Origin: JBCBSK01 sp965250105
GTDB lineage: Bacteria > Pseudomonadota > Alphaproteobacteria > Rhizobiales > Tepidamorphaceae
Reading direction: 5' to 3'
Length of the DNA stretch: 64,000 nucleotides
NCBI GenBank assembly: GCA_965250105.1
Contig: OZ252290.1
Coordinates: 2,666,001-2,730,000 of the forward strand
Shown here: in pieces, positions 8,779-19,245 of the stretch
How positions within the stretch are numbered: position 1 is the first letter of the stretch
Layout: every line of letters starts with the position of its first letter
Made by a program: the position numbers and the translations under genes
Notes under the pieces: model-generated
What the model saw: only the letters and a program-made list of their open reading frames with translations
Database searches by the model: none
Told to the model about the DNA's origin: nothing

Positions 8779-11550
8779 ATGCGCAACGGCGGCAGTGCGG
8801 CTGACCCTGAACCGAAATCCACCTGGCACGACCGGACCATCGACGAGGTTCTGTCCGCCTTCGACGCCGACCTGTCGGGTCTTGCCGCCGACAGCGTCGT
8901 CGAGCGCCGCGACCGCTTCGGCCCGAACCGGCTGCCCGAACCGAAGCGCCAGGGCCCGGTGATCCGCTTCCTGCGCCAGTTCCACAATATCCTGATCTAT
9001 GTGCTCCTGGTCGCGGCCGCGGTTACCGCCGCGCTTGGCCATTGGGTCGATTCGGGCGTCATCGGCGCCGTCGTCATCGTCAACGCAATCATCGGTTTCA
9101 TCCAGGAAGGCAAGGCCGAGCGCGCCTTGGCCGCGATCCGCGACATGCTGGCGCCGAACGCGACGGTATTGCGCGACGGCCGTCGCCAGACCGTGCCGGG
9201 CGAGGATGTGGTGCCCGGCGATGTCGTGATCCTCGAAGCCGGCGACCGGGTGCCGGCCGATCTTAGGCTCATCGAAACGCGCGGGCTGAAGCTCCAGGAA
9301 GCGGTGCTGACAGGCGAATCCGTCCCCGTCGACAAGACACCGGCCTCGGTCACCGTCGATGCCGCGCTCGGCGATCGCACCTCGCTCGCCTTCAGCGGCA
9401 CGATGGTTGCCGCCGGTCAGGGTCGCGGCGTCGCGATCGCCACCGGCGCAGACACCGAGATCGGCCGGGTCAGCGGCCTGATCGCCGATGTCGCCACGAC
9501 CACCACGCCGCTGATCCGCCAGATGGCCGTATTCGCGAAATGGCTGACCGGCTTCATCCTGGTGGTCAGCGCCGCCATCATGGTGTTCGGCCTGACCTTC
9601 GGCACGTTCGGCTTCCGCGATTTGTTCATGGCCGTGGTCGGGCTGTCGGTCGCGGCCATTCCCGAAGGCCTGCCGGCCATTCTGACGGTCACGCTGGCGA
9701 TCGGCGTTCAGGGCATGGCGCGGCGCAATGCCATCGTGCGCCGGCTGCCGGCCATCGAGGCGCTCGGCTCGGTATCGGTGATCTGTTCGGACAAGACCGG
9801 CACGCTGACCAGGAACGAGATGACGGTCAGCTCGGTCGCGACCGCCCGGCGGCTCTTCGCGGTGTCCGGCTCGGGCTATGCGCCACATGGCGGTTTCTCG
9901 CTCGACGGCGCCGACACCACGCCGGCCGAGCATCCGCTGCTCGCCGAGCTGACGCGCGGGGCGCTGTTGTGCAGCGAGGCCGAGCTGACCGGCGAGGGCA
10001 ATAGCTGGACCGTCATCGGCGATCCGATGGAAGGCGCGCTGGTGACGCTCGCCTACAAGGCCGGCCTCGACGCCGTGCACGAACGGCGCGCCAATCCGCA
10101 GACCGATGCCATCCCCTTCGATTCCCAGCACCGCTTCATGGCGACGCTGCATCATGACCATGACGGGCATGCGGCGATCTATGTGAAGGGCGCGCCGGAG
10201 CGGCTGTTCGAGATGTGCGTGCAGCAGCACAACGAGGCCTATGGCGAGGAACCGCTCGATCTCGCCTATTGGCGCGACCGGGCGCATGCGATCGCGGATC
10301 AGGGCCAGCGCGTGCTCGCCATCGCCAGCAAGAGGACCCATACCGGCCACAGCGAACTGTCCTTCGACGATGTCGAGGGCGGGCTGACGCTGCTCGGCCT
10401 CGTCGGCCTGATCGATCCGCCGCGCGAGGAAGCGATCGCCGCCGTCGCCGAATGCCAGGCGGCGGGCATCCGGGTGAAGATGATCACCGGCGACCATGCC
10501 GGCACGGCCGCGGCCATCGCCCGCCAGCTCGGCCTTGCCAACACCTCGGCGGTGCTCGAAGGCCATCATATCGACGACCTCGACGATACGCGCCTGCGCG
10601 TCCGCGCCGCCGAGGTCGACGTCTTCGCCCGCACCACGCCGGAGCACAAGCTGCGCCTCGTCCAGGCCCTGCAGGCCGGCGGCGCCGTGGTCGCCATGAC
10701 CGGCGACGGGGTCAATGACGCACCGGCCCTGAAGCGCGCCGATATCGGCATCGCCATGGGCGGCAAGGGCACCGAGGCCGCCAAGGAAGCCGCCGAGATC
10801 GTGCTCGCCGACGACAATTTCGCGACCATCGCGGCGGCGGTGAAGGCCGGCCGGACCGTCTACGACAATCTCAAGAAGGCCATCGTCTTCCTGCTGCCGG
10901 TGAATGGCGGGGAATCGCTCAGCCTGATCATCGCCATCCTGCTCGGGCTGACGCTGCCGATCACGCCGGTGCAGATCCTGTGGGTGAACATGGTCAGTTC
11001 CGTCGTGCTGGCGATGACGCTGGCTTTCGAGCCGTCCGAGCGCGGCGTCATGCGCCGCCCGCCGCGCCCGGCTTCCGAGCCGGTGCTGTCGGGCTTCGTG
11101 GTGTGGCGCGTGGTGCTGGTTTCGATCCTGTTCTGCGCCGGGATCTTCGGCAAGTTCACGCTGGCCCAGGCGCAGGGCGCCAGCGTCGAGGAAGCGCGCA
11201 CCATCGCGGTCAACACGCTGGTGGTGATGGAGATCTTCTATCTGTTCTCCGTGCGCTATCTGAACGACACCTCGCTGACGCTGAAGGGCATCGCCGGGAC
11301 GCGGCCGGTAATCATCGCCATCGCGGCGGTCACGGGCCTGCAATTCCTGTTCACCTATGCGCCCTTCATGGAGGCCTTCTTCGACACCCGGCCGCTCACC
11401 GTGTTGCAGGGGCTCCAGATCGTCGCCGTGGGCGTCGCGCTGATGCTGGTGCTCGAACTCGAAAAGCGGATCCGCCTGCTCGTCCTGGGGCGCAACCGGT
11501 CGCCGGCCGGAGGGTCGGTCGGGCTCGAGGCCGGCAAGGCGGGCGATTGA
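8779..11550 (+). CDS. Cation-transporting P-type ATPase (P2A-like)
   Basis: A 923-residue inner-membrane cation pump. Order: N-terminal cation_ATPase_N domain, M1-M2, actuator with LTGESVPVDK, M3-M4 with the AAIPEGLPA ion-binding kink, phosphorylation site CSDKTGTLTRNE, nucleotide domain with the KGAPERL block, hinge TGDGVNDAPALK, and six C-terminal membrane helices. M5 keeps N and E of the Ca2+ site (NGGES), but M6 reads WVNMVSSVVLAM: the T-D pair central to SERCA and Na,K-ATPase sites is S-S. Ca2+ specificity is therefore doubtful. Start ATG follows GAGGAG (8768-8773). Single gene, monocistronic by spacing. Confidence 0.9.
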   Translation: MRNGGSAADPEPKSTWHDRTIDEVLSAFDADLSGLAADSVVERRDRFGPNRLPEPKRQGPVIRFLRQFHNILIYVLLVAAAVTAALGHWVDSGVIGAVVIVNAIIGFIQEGKAERALAAIRDMLAPNATVLRDGRRQTVPGEDVVPGDVVILEAGDRVPADLRLIETRGLKLQEAVLTGESVPVDKTPASVTVDAALGDRTSLAFSGTMVAAGQGRGVAIATGADTEIGRVSGLIADVATTTTPLIRQMAVFAKWLTGFILVVSAAIMVFGLTFGTFGFRDLFMAVVGLSVAAIPEGLPAILTVTLAIGVQGMARRNAIVRRLPAIEALGSVSVICSDKTGTLTRNEMTVSSVATARRLFAVSGSGYAPHGGFSLDGADTTPAEHPLLAELTRGALLCSEAELTGEGNSWTVIGDPMEGALVTLAYKAGLDAVHERRANPQTDAIPFDSQHRFMATLHHDHDGHAAIYVKGAPERLFEMCVQQHNEAYGEEPLDLAYWRDRAHAIADQGQRVLAIASKRTHTGHSELSFDDVEGGLTLLGLVGLIDPPREEAIAAVAECQAAGIRVKMITGDHAGTAAAIARQLGLANTSAVLEGHHIDDLDDTRLRVRAAEVDVFARTTPEHKLRLVQALQAGGAVVAMTGDGVNDAPALKRADIGIAMGGKGTEAAKEAAEIVLADDNFATIAAAVKAGRTVYDNLKKAIVFLLPVNGGESLSLIIAILLGLTLPITPVQILWVNMVSSVVLAMTLAFEPSERGVMRRPPRPASEPVLSGFVVWRVVLVSILFCAGIFGKFTLAQAQGASVEEARTIAVNTLVVMEIFYLFSVRYLNDTSLTLKGIAGTRPVIIAIAAVTGLQFLFTYAPFMEAFFDTRPLTVLQGLQIVAVGVALMLVLELEKRIRLLVLGRNRSPAGGSVGLEAGKAGD

Positions 11551-11697
11551 GGGGGCGAAACCGGGGCGCACCCTGTTTTCGACATGATTGCGGCGGATGA
11601 CACGCGAACGGATGGACGCATGGCTGTGTCACATCCGACGGGGAGCGTTTTGGCCGCGCCGATGTAAACTCGGGCGCTGCGACAAGGAGTATCACCG

Positions 11698-13359
11698 ATG
11701 ATTCGTTGCCTGCCCTTCGCCACGGCGCTGTTGGCCGCGACCGCGCTCACCCCGGCCCTCGCTCAAAACACCGCCCAAAACACCGATGTCGACAGCACGA
11801 TCGCCGATGTGACGGTCTATCGCGACGGGGCGGATATCGTGCGCCGCGCGCAAGTCACCGTGCCGGCCGGGCAGGGCGTCTTCGTGCTCGACGATCTGAC
11901 GGCCGATCTCGACCGGCGGAGCCTGCGCATCGCAGCGACCGGCAATGGCGGGCTGGAACTCGGCGGGGTGACGATCGACCGCATCGCGGTGGACAGCGAC
12001 ACGCTCTCGGATACCGAACGCCAGCGCATCGAGAGCGAGATCGCGTCGCTCGAGGACGAGCGCGGCGTGCTCTCCGACACGATCGCCGCGGCCCAGTTGC
12101 AGCGGGCCTATCTCGAAAGCCTCGCCGGCGTGCCGCCCTGGCTCGTGGCCGGGCGCGAGAATGCGGGCGACGACAGCGCCGCCGACCCGCAGCGCGTCTT
12201 CGATTTCATCGGCGACCAGATCACCCCGCTCCTCGACACGATCCGCGAGACCGGGATCCAGCAGCGCGACCTCGACCGTCGGCTCGCCGATCTCAGGCGG
12301 CAATTGGACGGCCAGCCCGACGCGACGCTGTTCCGCACGCGGGCGGACATCTCCTATCAGGCTGACGCCGCCTTTTCCGGCGAGATCGAGGTGCGCTATC
12401 GCGTCGCCGCGGCCCGCTGGGAGCCGTTCTACGATGTGCGGCTCGAAACCGACGCCGCGACCGGGGCGGCATCCGTCGATCTCGCGCGCCGCGCCGAAGT
12501 GACCCAGACGACCGGCGAGGACTGGTCGAACGTGACGCTGAAGCTCGCCACCGCGCGGCCTGGCGGTGCCACCGAAGCCCCCGAACCGCCGCCGCTCTAT
12601 GTCGAGGTCGCCCCCGACATGCCGGCCCAGGCGCCGGCCTTGGTCCGGTCGCAGGCCGAAAGCCAGGTTCTGATGGCCGCGCCGATGGCGGACGGCAGGG
12701 TCGCCCGCGAAGCTTCGGCCGCCGCGGTCGAGACCGGTTTCGATGTTCTCTACAATATCGCCGGCCAGGTGACGGTCGGCGCCAATGGCGAAGCGCGCAC
12801 CGTGCTGATCGGCGACGAGACGCTGGACGCCGATCTCATGGTCCGCACCGTGCCCTCGCTCGATCCGGCCGCCTATCTGTCGGCCGACATCACCGTCGAG
12901 GATGGCGGCGTGGTGCTGCCCGGCCGGGCGACGCTCTATCGCAACGGCGTGCTCGTCGGATCGTCTTCACTCGATCTCATCGTGCCAGGCGATGCCGCGA
13001 CCATCGGTTTCGGCGTCGACGATCTCGTCACCGTCGAGCGCATTCCCGTCCAGGACCAGCGCGGCGAGCGCGGCCTGTTCCAGACCTCGACCACCGATCT
13101 CAAGGACTGGACGATCCGCGTGACCAACCGGCACGACGTGTCCGTCGACGTGATGGTCATCGACCGACTGCCGCAATCGCGCGACGAGCGGATCGATATC
13201 CTGCCGCTCGATACCAATACCGAACCGACCGCGACCGATGTCGACGGCGTGCCGGGCCTGCTCGCCTGGCAGCGCAGCGTGTCGGCGGGCGGCATCATGG
13301 ATGTCCGCTTCGGCTATGAGGTGCGCTGGCCGGAAGGCGAAGAGGTGATCTATCGCTAG
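11698..13359 (+). CDS. DUF4139 (MuiA-like mucoidy inhibitor) family protein
   Basis: A 553-residue exported protein with a clear signal peptide (residues 1-22, cleavage after ALA). Residues about 35-130 are the DUF4140 N-terminal region (DVTVYRDGADIVRRAQVTVPAG), then a coiled-coil stretch (about 105-215, ESEIASLEDERGVLSDTI), then the DUF4139 beta-rich C-terminal domain ending with the typical GIMDVRFGYEVRWPEGEEV. The family is named from a Streptomyces mucoidy inhibitor; biochemical activity is unknown. An AAGGAG site precedes ATG 11698. Upstream 147 bases and downstream 245 bases contain no gene. Confidence 0.82.
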   Translation: MIRCLPFATALLAATALTPALAQNTAQNTDVDSTIADVTVYRDGADIVRRAQVTVPAGQGVFVLDDLTADLDRRSLRIAATGNGGLELGGVTIDRIAVDSDTLSDTERQRIESEIASLEDERGVLSDTIAAAQLQRAYLESLAGVPPWLVAGRENAGDDSAADPQRVFDFIGDQITPLLDTIRETGIQQRDLDRRLADLRRQLDGQPDATLFRTRADISYQADAAFSGEIEVRYRVAAARWEPFYDVRLETDAATGAASVDLARRAEVTQTTGEDWSNVTLKLATARPGGATEAPEPPPLYVEVAPDMPAQAPALVRSQAESQVLMAAPMADGRVAREASAAAVETGFDVLYNIAGQVTVGANGEARTVLIGDETLDADLMVRTVPSLDPAAYLSADITVEDGGVVLPGRATLYRNGVLVGSSSLDLIVPGDAATIGFGVDDLVTVERIPVQDQRGERGLFQTSTTDLKDWTIRVTNRHDVSVDVMVIDRLPQSRDERIDILPLDTNTEPTATDVDGVPGLLAWQRSVSAGGIMDVRFGYEVRWPEGEEVIYR

Positions 13360-13604
13360 CGCGACCTGCACCGGAAGAGGAGTGTGGGCAAGCGGCATGG
13401 TCCGCCCCATCAGCTCCGGGCTTGTCCCGGCCATGACGACTGACGTGTCGGATGGTTCAACCTCGGCAGGAAGGATCGCATTTCGCGACGAGCCGCGCGC
13501 CGGGCGCGGGTCTGCCGGGCGCGCGGCGTTCTGGTTTTCCGCCGCCGGCTGGCGCATGCTGACGCTTCCGTCCGTTACGTGACCGATCATCCGTCCGGGA
13601 CCTT
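13360..13604. other. Non-coding gap with short repeat fragment
   Basis: The gap before the MFS gene has no supported reading frame. It contains CGGGCTTGTCCCGGCCATGA (13420-13439 region), a fragment related to the first palindromic core of the dispersed repeat at 21066 and 28685. Confidence 0.4.
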
Positions 13605-14942
13605 ATGACAGCCGATGCGGCGGTGCCCGCCGAGAGTGCTGAAAAGACCGCCGCCGCGCCCAAGGCCACCGGGCGCCGCCTGCTGCCGCTTATCCTGTCG
13701 GCGGCTATCCTGCTGGCCGGCAATGGGCTTCTCGTCACGCTGATTTCCGTCCGCGCCAAGGCGGAAGGCTTCAGCGACATGACGGTCGGCCTGTTGGGCA
13801 CGTTCTACTATCTCGGCTTTCTCGGCGGGGTTCTGCTGACCCCGCTTCTGATCCAGCGCGCCGGCCATATCCGGGTCTTCGGCGCCCTTGCCGCCACCGG
13901 TGCCTGCACCGTGCTGATCATGGTGCTCTATATCGACCCCGTGGTCTGGGGGCTGGTGCGAATCGCCAGCGGCTTCGCCTTCTGCGGCTGTCTGGTGGTC
14001 ATCGAAAGCTGGCTCAACGAGGCGGCCGACAACAAGGATCGAGGCCGGATCCTGTCGGTCTATCGCGTGGTCGATCTCGCAGCCAATACGCTCGGCCAGT
14101 TCCTCATGCCGATCATCGGCATCGGCGGGTTCCAGATCTTCGTCTTCGCCGGCATCTTCTTCTGCGTCGCGCTGATCCCGGTCTCGCTGTCGTCGCAGTC
14201 GAGCCCAAGGCCGCCGGGCAGCGGCCGCGCCGATTTCGGCCTGGTCTGGGCGGTGTCGCCGGCCGCCGTGGCGACCTGTCTGACGATCGGGCTGACCAAT
14301 GGCGCGTTCCGCACGATCGGGCCGCTCTATGCCCAGGACATCGGGCTGTCCATCGACGATCTGGCGCTGTTCATCAGCCTGTTCATCATCGGCGGAGCCT
14401 GTCTGCAATATCCGCTCGGCTTCCTGTCTGACCGTTTCGACCGACGCCGCATCATCATCGCGGTGACGGTCGGCGCGGCGCTGTCGAGCCTGTTCCTGGC
14501 CCAGGCCGACGGCCGGGCGACCGTCCTGTTGGGCGCATTCCTGTTCGGCGGTTTCGCGCTGCCGCTCTATTCGCTGGCCTCCGCCCACGCCAATGATTTC
14601 GCCAGGCCGGGCCAGTCGGTCGATCTCGCGGCGGGGCTGTTTCTCTATTTCACGCTTGGCGCCGTCATGGGCCCGACCATCGCCTCGCAGATCATGGCCT
14701 GGTTCGGGCCGAGCGCCTTCTTCGTCTATACCGGGCTTCTGCACCTGTCGCTGATCGGCTTCGTCGTCATCCGCATGCTGACGCGCGCGCCGGTGCCGCG
14801 CGACGAGCGCAAGCGCGCGGTCTGGCTGTTGCGCACCTCGCCGCTGTTCAACCGCCTGGTCGCCGGCGATCGGCGCGAACCGGACGCGGACGGCGACACC
14901 GATGCCGATCCCGGCGCATCGGCCGATGGCGCGCGCAAATAG
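13605..14942 (+). CDS. MFS transporter, YcaD-like
   Basis: A 445-residue major facilitator with twelve predicted membrane helices. The helix 2-3 loop LIQRAGHIRVFG stands for the GxxxDRxGRR motif; the ESWLNEAADNKDRGRILSVYR segment and GFLSDRFDRRRI in the second half are typical of the YcaD/'MFS transporter, putative' family. Substrate is unknown. The C-terminus is a polar, Asp-rich tail (DADGDTDADPGA). ATG 13605 is the first start after the gap. It ends only two bases before the stop of the convergent DMT gene. Confidence 0.85.
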   Translation: MTADAAVPAESAEKTAAAPKATGRRLLPLILSAAILLAGNGLLVTLISVRAKAEGFSDMTVGLLGTFYYLGFLGGVLLTPLLIQRAGHIRVFGALAATGACTVLIMVLYIDPVVWGLVRIASGFAFCGCLVVIESWLNEAADNKDRGRILSVYRVVDLAANTLGQFLMPIIGIGGFQIFVFAGIFFCVALIPVSLSSQSSPRPPGSGRADFGLVWAVSPAAVATCLTIGLTNGAFRTIGPLYAQDIGLSIDDLALFISLFIIGGACLQYPLGFLSDRFDRRRIIIAVTVGAALSSLFLAQADGRATVLLGAFLFGGFALPLYSLASAHANDFARPGQSVDLAAGLFLYFTLGAVMGPTIASQIMAWFGPSAFFVYTGLLHLSLIGFVVIRMLTRAPVPRDERKRAVWLLRTSPLFNRLVAGDRREPDADGDTDADPGASADGARK

Positions 14943-14944
14943 GC

Positions 14945-15847
14945 TCAGGCGGGTTTCTTGTGCCGTCTCGCCGATGTCTCGGCGAGCAGGATGCCGCCGA
15001 TCACCATGACGAGCCCGACGCCGTGATAGAATTCGAAGGTCTCGTTCAGGATGACGACGGCGAGCACCGCGCCGAAGACCGGCACGAGATTGATGAACAG
15101 GCCGGCGCGGTTGGCGCCGATCAGTTCGACGCCGCGAATGAAGAAGACCTGCGACAGGAGCGACGGGAACACCACGACATAGAACAGGAGCGCCGGCGTC
15201 CGCCAGTCCATGGCCGGCAGCGCGCCGCGCCACAGATCGAACAGCGCGAACGGCAGGCTCGCGAGCATGGCGCCGCAGGCCAGCGCGAACATGAAGACCT
15301 GCCAGGGCAGGTCGGGCTTGCTCCGCAAGGCCACCGAATAGGCCGAATAGGCCAGGACCCCGCCCATCATGATGGCATCGCCGATATTCACGTCGAGCCG
15401 GAAGAGCCGGGTCGGATCGCCCTGGGTCGCGGTGATGATGACGCCCGAGATCGACAGGGCCAGGCCGACCACCTGTAGCCTGGTGACCGGCTCGCGATAG
15501 ACGAGATACATCGCCAGCATGATGACGGCGGGCATGGCGGACTGTTCGATCGTCACATTGATCGCGGTGGTGAAGTTCAGCGCGCCATAGAGGCAGGCAT
15601 TGAACAGCGCGAAGCCGACCGCGCCGAGCGTGAACAGATAGCGCCAGTTCGCCCGCAATACCGGCCAGTGGGCGGCGATCAGCGGCCGGGCGATGATGTA
15701 GAGAATGAGGACCGACAGGATCCAGCGCATGGCGGTCAGCGTGAAGGGCGGGATCACGCCGGCCGCCAGCTTGCCGGCGATCGCGTTGCCGGCCCAGAAC
15801 AGCGTCGTGAAGGTCAGCAGGATATAGGCATTGTCATAGGGGCGCAT
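14945..15847 (-). CDS. DMT superfamily (EamA) exporter/permease
   Basis: A 300-residue ten-helix protein made of two EamA repeats (about 8-140 and 153-290). Recognised by FWAGNAIAGKLA at the N-terminus, the EQSAMPAVIMLAMYLVYREPVT helix 4-5 region and the second repeat NRAGLFINLVPVFGAVLAV followed by LNETFEFYHGVGLVMVIGGI. Members export amino acids, metabolites or drugs; the substrate cannot be inferred. It is monocistronic: convergent with the MFS gene and divergent from purA. Confidence 0.87.
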   Translation of the reverse strand: MRPYDNAYILLTFTTLFWAGNAIAGKLAAGVIPPFTLTAMRWILSVLILYIIARPLIAAHWPVLRANWRYLFTLGAVGFALFNACLYGALNFTTAINVTIEQSAMPAVIMLAMYLVYREPVTRLQVVGLALSISGVIITATQGDPTRLFRLDVNIGDAIMMGGVLAYSAYSVALRSKPDLPWQVFMFALACGAMLASLPFALFDLWRGALPAMDWRTPALLFYVVVFPSLLSQVFFIRGVELIGANRAGLFINLVPVFGAVLAVVILNETFEFYHGVGLVMVIGGILLAETSARRHKKPA

Positions 15848-16137
15848 GGGGCCTCGCGGTCAGACCCCGGCTGCGGGGCGTGTCGATTTCCGCCAGGCTT
15901 TTTTGCGGACGGCAGACAAGTTGCGCTATCAGAGTGAGATCCGGGGGTGCGATCAACCGCGAACCGCTCTATAGTCGCGCAAAGCCGGTATGCATAACAT
16001 AATCCATGCGCCGGTCCGTGCGCAGCCGGTCGGGTCCGACCGAATCCAGGTTCAATCGACAACAATCGGTCTTGCAAGATTACGAAACGCTGTGCGTCGC
16101 GCCGGGCGCAGCCGGTTTCGCATGTTGGGAGTGGGGA
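15848..16137. other. Divergent promoter region of DMT gene and purA
   Basis: 290 bases with no gene. It contains a TATAGT hexamer at 15970-15975 that could be a -10 element for purA but lacks a convincing -35, and an unusually AT-rich stretch around 15990-16080. No riboswitch was recognised. Confidence 0.3.
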
Positions 16138-17427
<1,290 letters not shown>

Positions 17428-17503
17428 GATCCCGTAACCCCTGTTCTTTGCGGGGCGTTCACGTTAGGTATCCAGGCAACCGAGTCACTTCAAAAAGATC
17501 GCG

Positions 17504-18958
17504 ATGGCTGACTATTATTCTGTTCTCCGGCGCGCCATCGACAGCCTGAGACCCAATACGGAAGAAACCCGCAAGGTGCTCTATGAGCGCGCCAGGGCGA
17601 CGCTCGTGGCGCAGCTTGCCGGGCTCAATCCGCCGGCATCGGACACCCAGGTCGCCGAACAGCAGAACCAGCTCGCCAATGCGGTGGCCCGGATCGAGGA
17701 GGAATTCGCCGCCGGTCCGGCTGCTGATGCTGCTCCCGAACCGGATACCGCGCCCGCCGATGCGCCGTCAGCCACACCGGCCGCCGCTGAACCTGCGCCG
17801 CCCTCCGCGCCGCCGCCTTTCCCACCAGCAGCGCCGGCTTCGCGGCCGAGCGCCGCGCCGCTAGCCGACACCGCGCCGCGACAGCCCATGGAGACGCCGC
17901 GCGCCCCGTCCTTCGGAGCGCCGCCGTCGACCGGACCCGAACTCGCGCCGCCAGCCCCCTTCACCGCCGCGCCCACGGCCCCCGCGCCGCCCGCCGACAT
18001 ACCGTCAGCCGAATCGCCGGCCATCGTCGATCACGGACCGGCGCGAGACCCGGCCGCGCCGACCGGTGATGCCGCGCCGGCACCGCAGCCTGCGCCGCTG
18101 GCCGGTAGCCGGCTGACGACCGATCTGTCCCAGGACGGCTTCGTCGACGATCCGTTTCTCGAAGACGGGGGCAAACCGATCAAGCGCCGCTCGGCCTGGG
18201 TCGCCCCGCTGATCATTGTCCTGCTGCTGGGCATCGTCGGCGGCGCCGGCTATGTGTTTCGCGGCCCGCTGATGGAATGGGCGAACAATCTCGCCGCCAC
18301 GATCCAGACCGGCGGGCAGGACGACGGCGAGAAGATCGAGGAGCGCATCGGCGGCACGCAGGAGCCCGATGTCGAGACCGATATCGTCGTCGAGGCCGAA
18401 CAACCGACGCCGGATGCCAGCGAGGCCATCGGCCAGGTCGCCGAGGCGCAGCTCATCGAACAGAACGAGGCCGATCCGAACGAGCCGCTGCGCTCGCCGG
18501 GCAGCGTGCGCTGGTTCACCGAGACGGAAAACGGCGAAACGGTGCTGATCGGTGTTGTCGACGTGCCGTCGAAGGGGCTGTCGATGTCGATGACCTTCCG
18601 CAACAACACCGACCCGACCTTCCCGGCGACGCATACGGTGACGTTCCAGTTCTCGCTCGGCCCGAATTTCGAGAATGGCGGTATCCAGGACGTGCCGCGT
18701 TTGCTGCTGAAGCAGACCGCGCAGTCGCCGGGCACGCCGCTCGTCACCGACGTCATCCAGGTCGACGAGAACGTCTTCCTGATGGCGCTGTCGGGCGTCG
18801 ATCTCGATGCGGAGCGCAACATCAGCGAGCTCAAGACGCGGCCCTTCATCGACGTGCCGCTGGTCTATACCGACGGCCGGCTGGCGATCCTGACGTTGGC
18901 CAAGGGCACCGACGGCGACCAGGCCTTTTCGACCGCCTTCGCCGCCTGGGGTCAGTAG
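17504..18958 (+). CDS. Conserved single-pass membrane protein downstream of purA
   Basis: 484 residues. The first ~65 residues (MADYYSVLRRAIDSLRPNT, then helical) are conserved in Hyphomicrobiales proteins found beside purA. Residues about 75-205 are a long Pro/Ala-rich low-complexity linker, residues about 230-250 a single membrane helix (VAPLIIVLLLGIVGGAGYVF), then a conserved C-terminal domain (about 325-484, starting SVRWFTETENGE) that should be periplasmic if the N-terminus is cytoplasmic. No enzymatic motif is visible and no function is known to me. The domain order suggests a bridge between cytoplasm and periplasm. Confidence 0.8.
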   Translation: MADYYSVLRRAIDSLRPNTEETRKVLYERARATLVAQLAGLNPPASDTQVAEQQNQLANAVARIEEEFAAGPAADAAPEPDTAPADAPSATPAAAEPAPPSAPPPFPPAAPASRPSAAPLADTAPRQPMETPRAPSFGAPPSTGPELAPPAPFTAAPTAPAPPADIPSAESPAIVDHGPARDPAAPTGDAAPAPQPAPLAGSRLTTDLSQDGFVDDPFLEDGGKPIKRRSAWVAPLIIVLLLGIVGGAGYVFRGPLMEWANNLAATIQTGGQDDGEKIEERIGGTQEPDVETDIVVEAEQPTPDASEAIGQVAEAQLIEQNEADPNEPLRSPGSVRWFTETENGETVLIGVVDVPSKGLSMSMTFRNNTDPTFPATHTVTFQFSLGPNFENGGIQDVPRLLLKQTAQSPGTPLVTDVIQVDENVFLMALSGVDLDAERNISELKTRPFIDVPLVYTDGRLAILTLAKGTDGDQAFSTAFAAWGQ

Positions 18959-19070
18959 CGCCCGCCTTCGGCGCGCGAAATCGGCGCGTTAAATCGGCGT
19001 CTGGGGACAGCGAAATCGTCCTGCTGGGGCTTGCCCGCGAGCGCCACCCGCGTCATATCCTTGCCTGACT

Positions 19071-19182
19071 GTTCCGAGGGGTGCTCCGAAAGGGGCTGAG
19101 ATGGCACAGCCGGGGTCCGCGTCAGCGCCCGCCGCCGAACCCTTCGAACCTGAACCGGATCATGCCGGCGGAGGGACGGAAC
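19071..19182 (+). promoter_or_regulatory. TPP (thiamine pyrophosphate) riboswitch
   Basis: Both halves of the THI box are present: GGGGTGCTCC-GAAAGGGGCTGAGATGGC (19078-19105) and CCTTCGAACCTGAACCGGAT (19141-19160) followed by CATGCCGGCGGAGGGA. A perfect 6-bp P1 helix closes it (GTTCCG 19071-19076 with CGGAAC 19177-19182). It precedes the thiX-like permease by under 65 bases, so it should repress the thiamine-precursor uptake genes when TPP is high, probably by blocking translation. Confidence 0.93.
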
Positions 19183-19245
19183 GCGCGCTGAGACTGTCTG
19201 GCTCGCGGGGTGGATCTTTCGCCGGTTCTCGAAGGGACCCAGGCG

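Noticed and set aside
7717..11571. 1284-residue open frame on the minus strand across the P-type ATPase
   Set aside because: Only its last 259 residues (class II aldolase, start 8496 with AGGAGG) are real; the rest mirrors the ATPase codons in a GC-rich genome and has no family similarity.
16030..16070. GGTTCAATCGACAACAATC resembling a tRNA T-arm
   Set aside because: No acceptor stem, D-arm or anticodon arm could be placed around it.
17428..17503. ACCCC...GGGG hairpin after purA as terminator
   Set aside because: The stem is only four to five pairs and no T-run follows.
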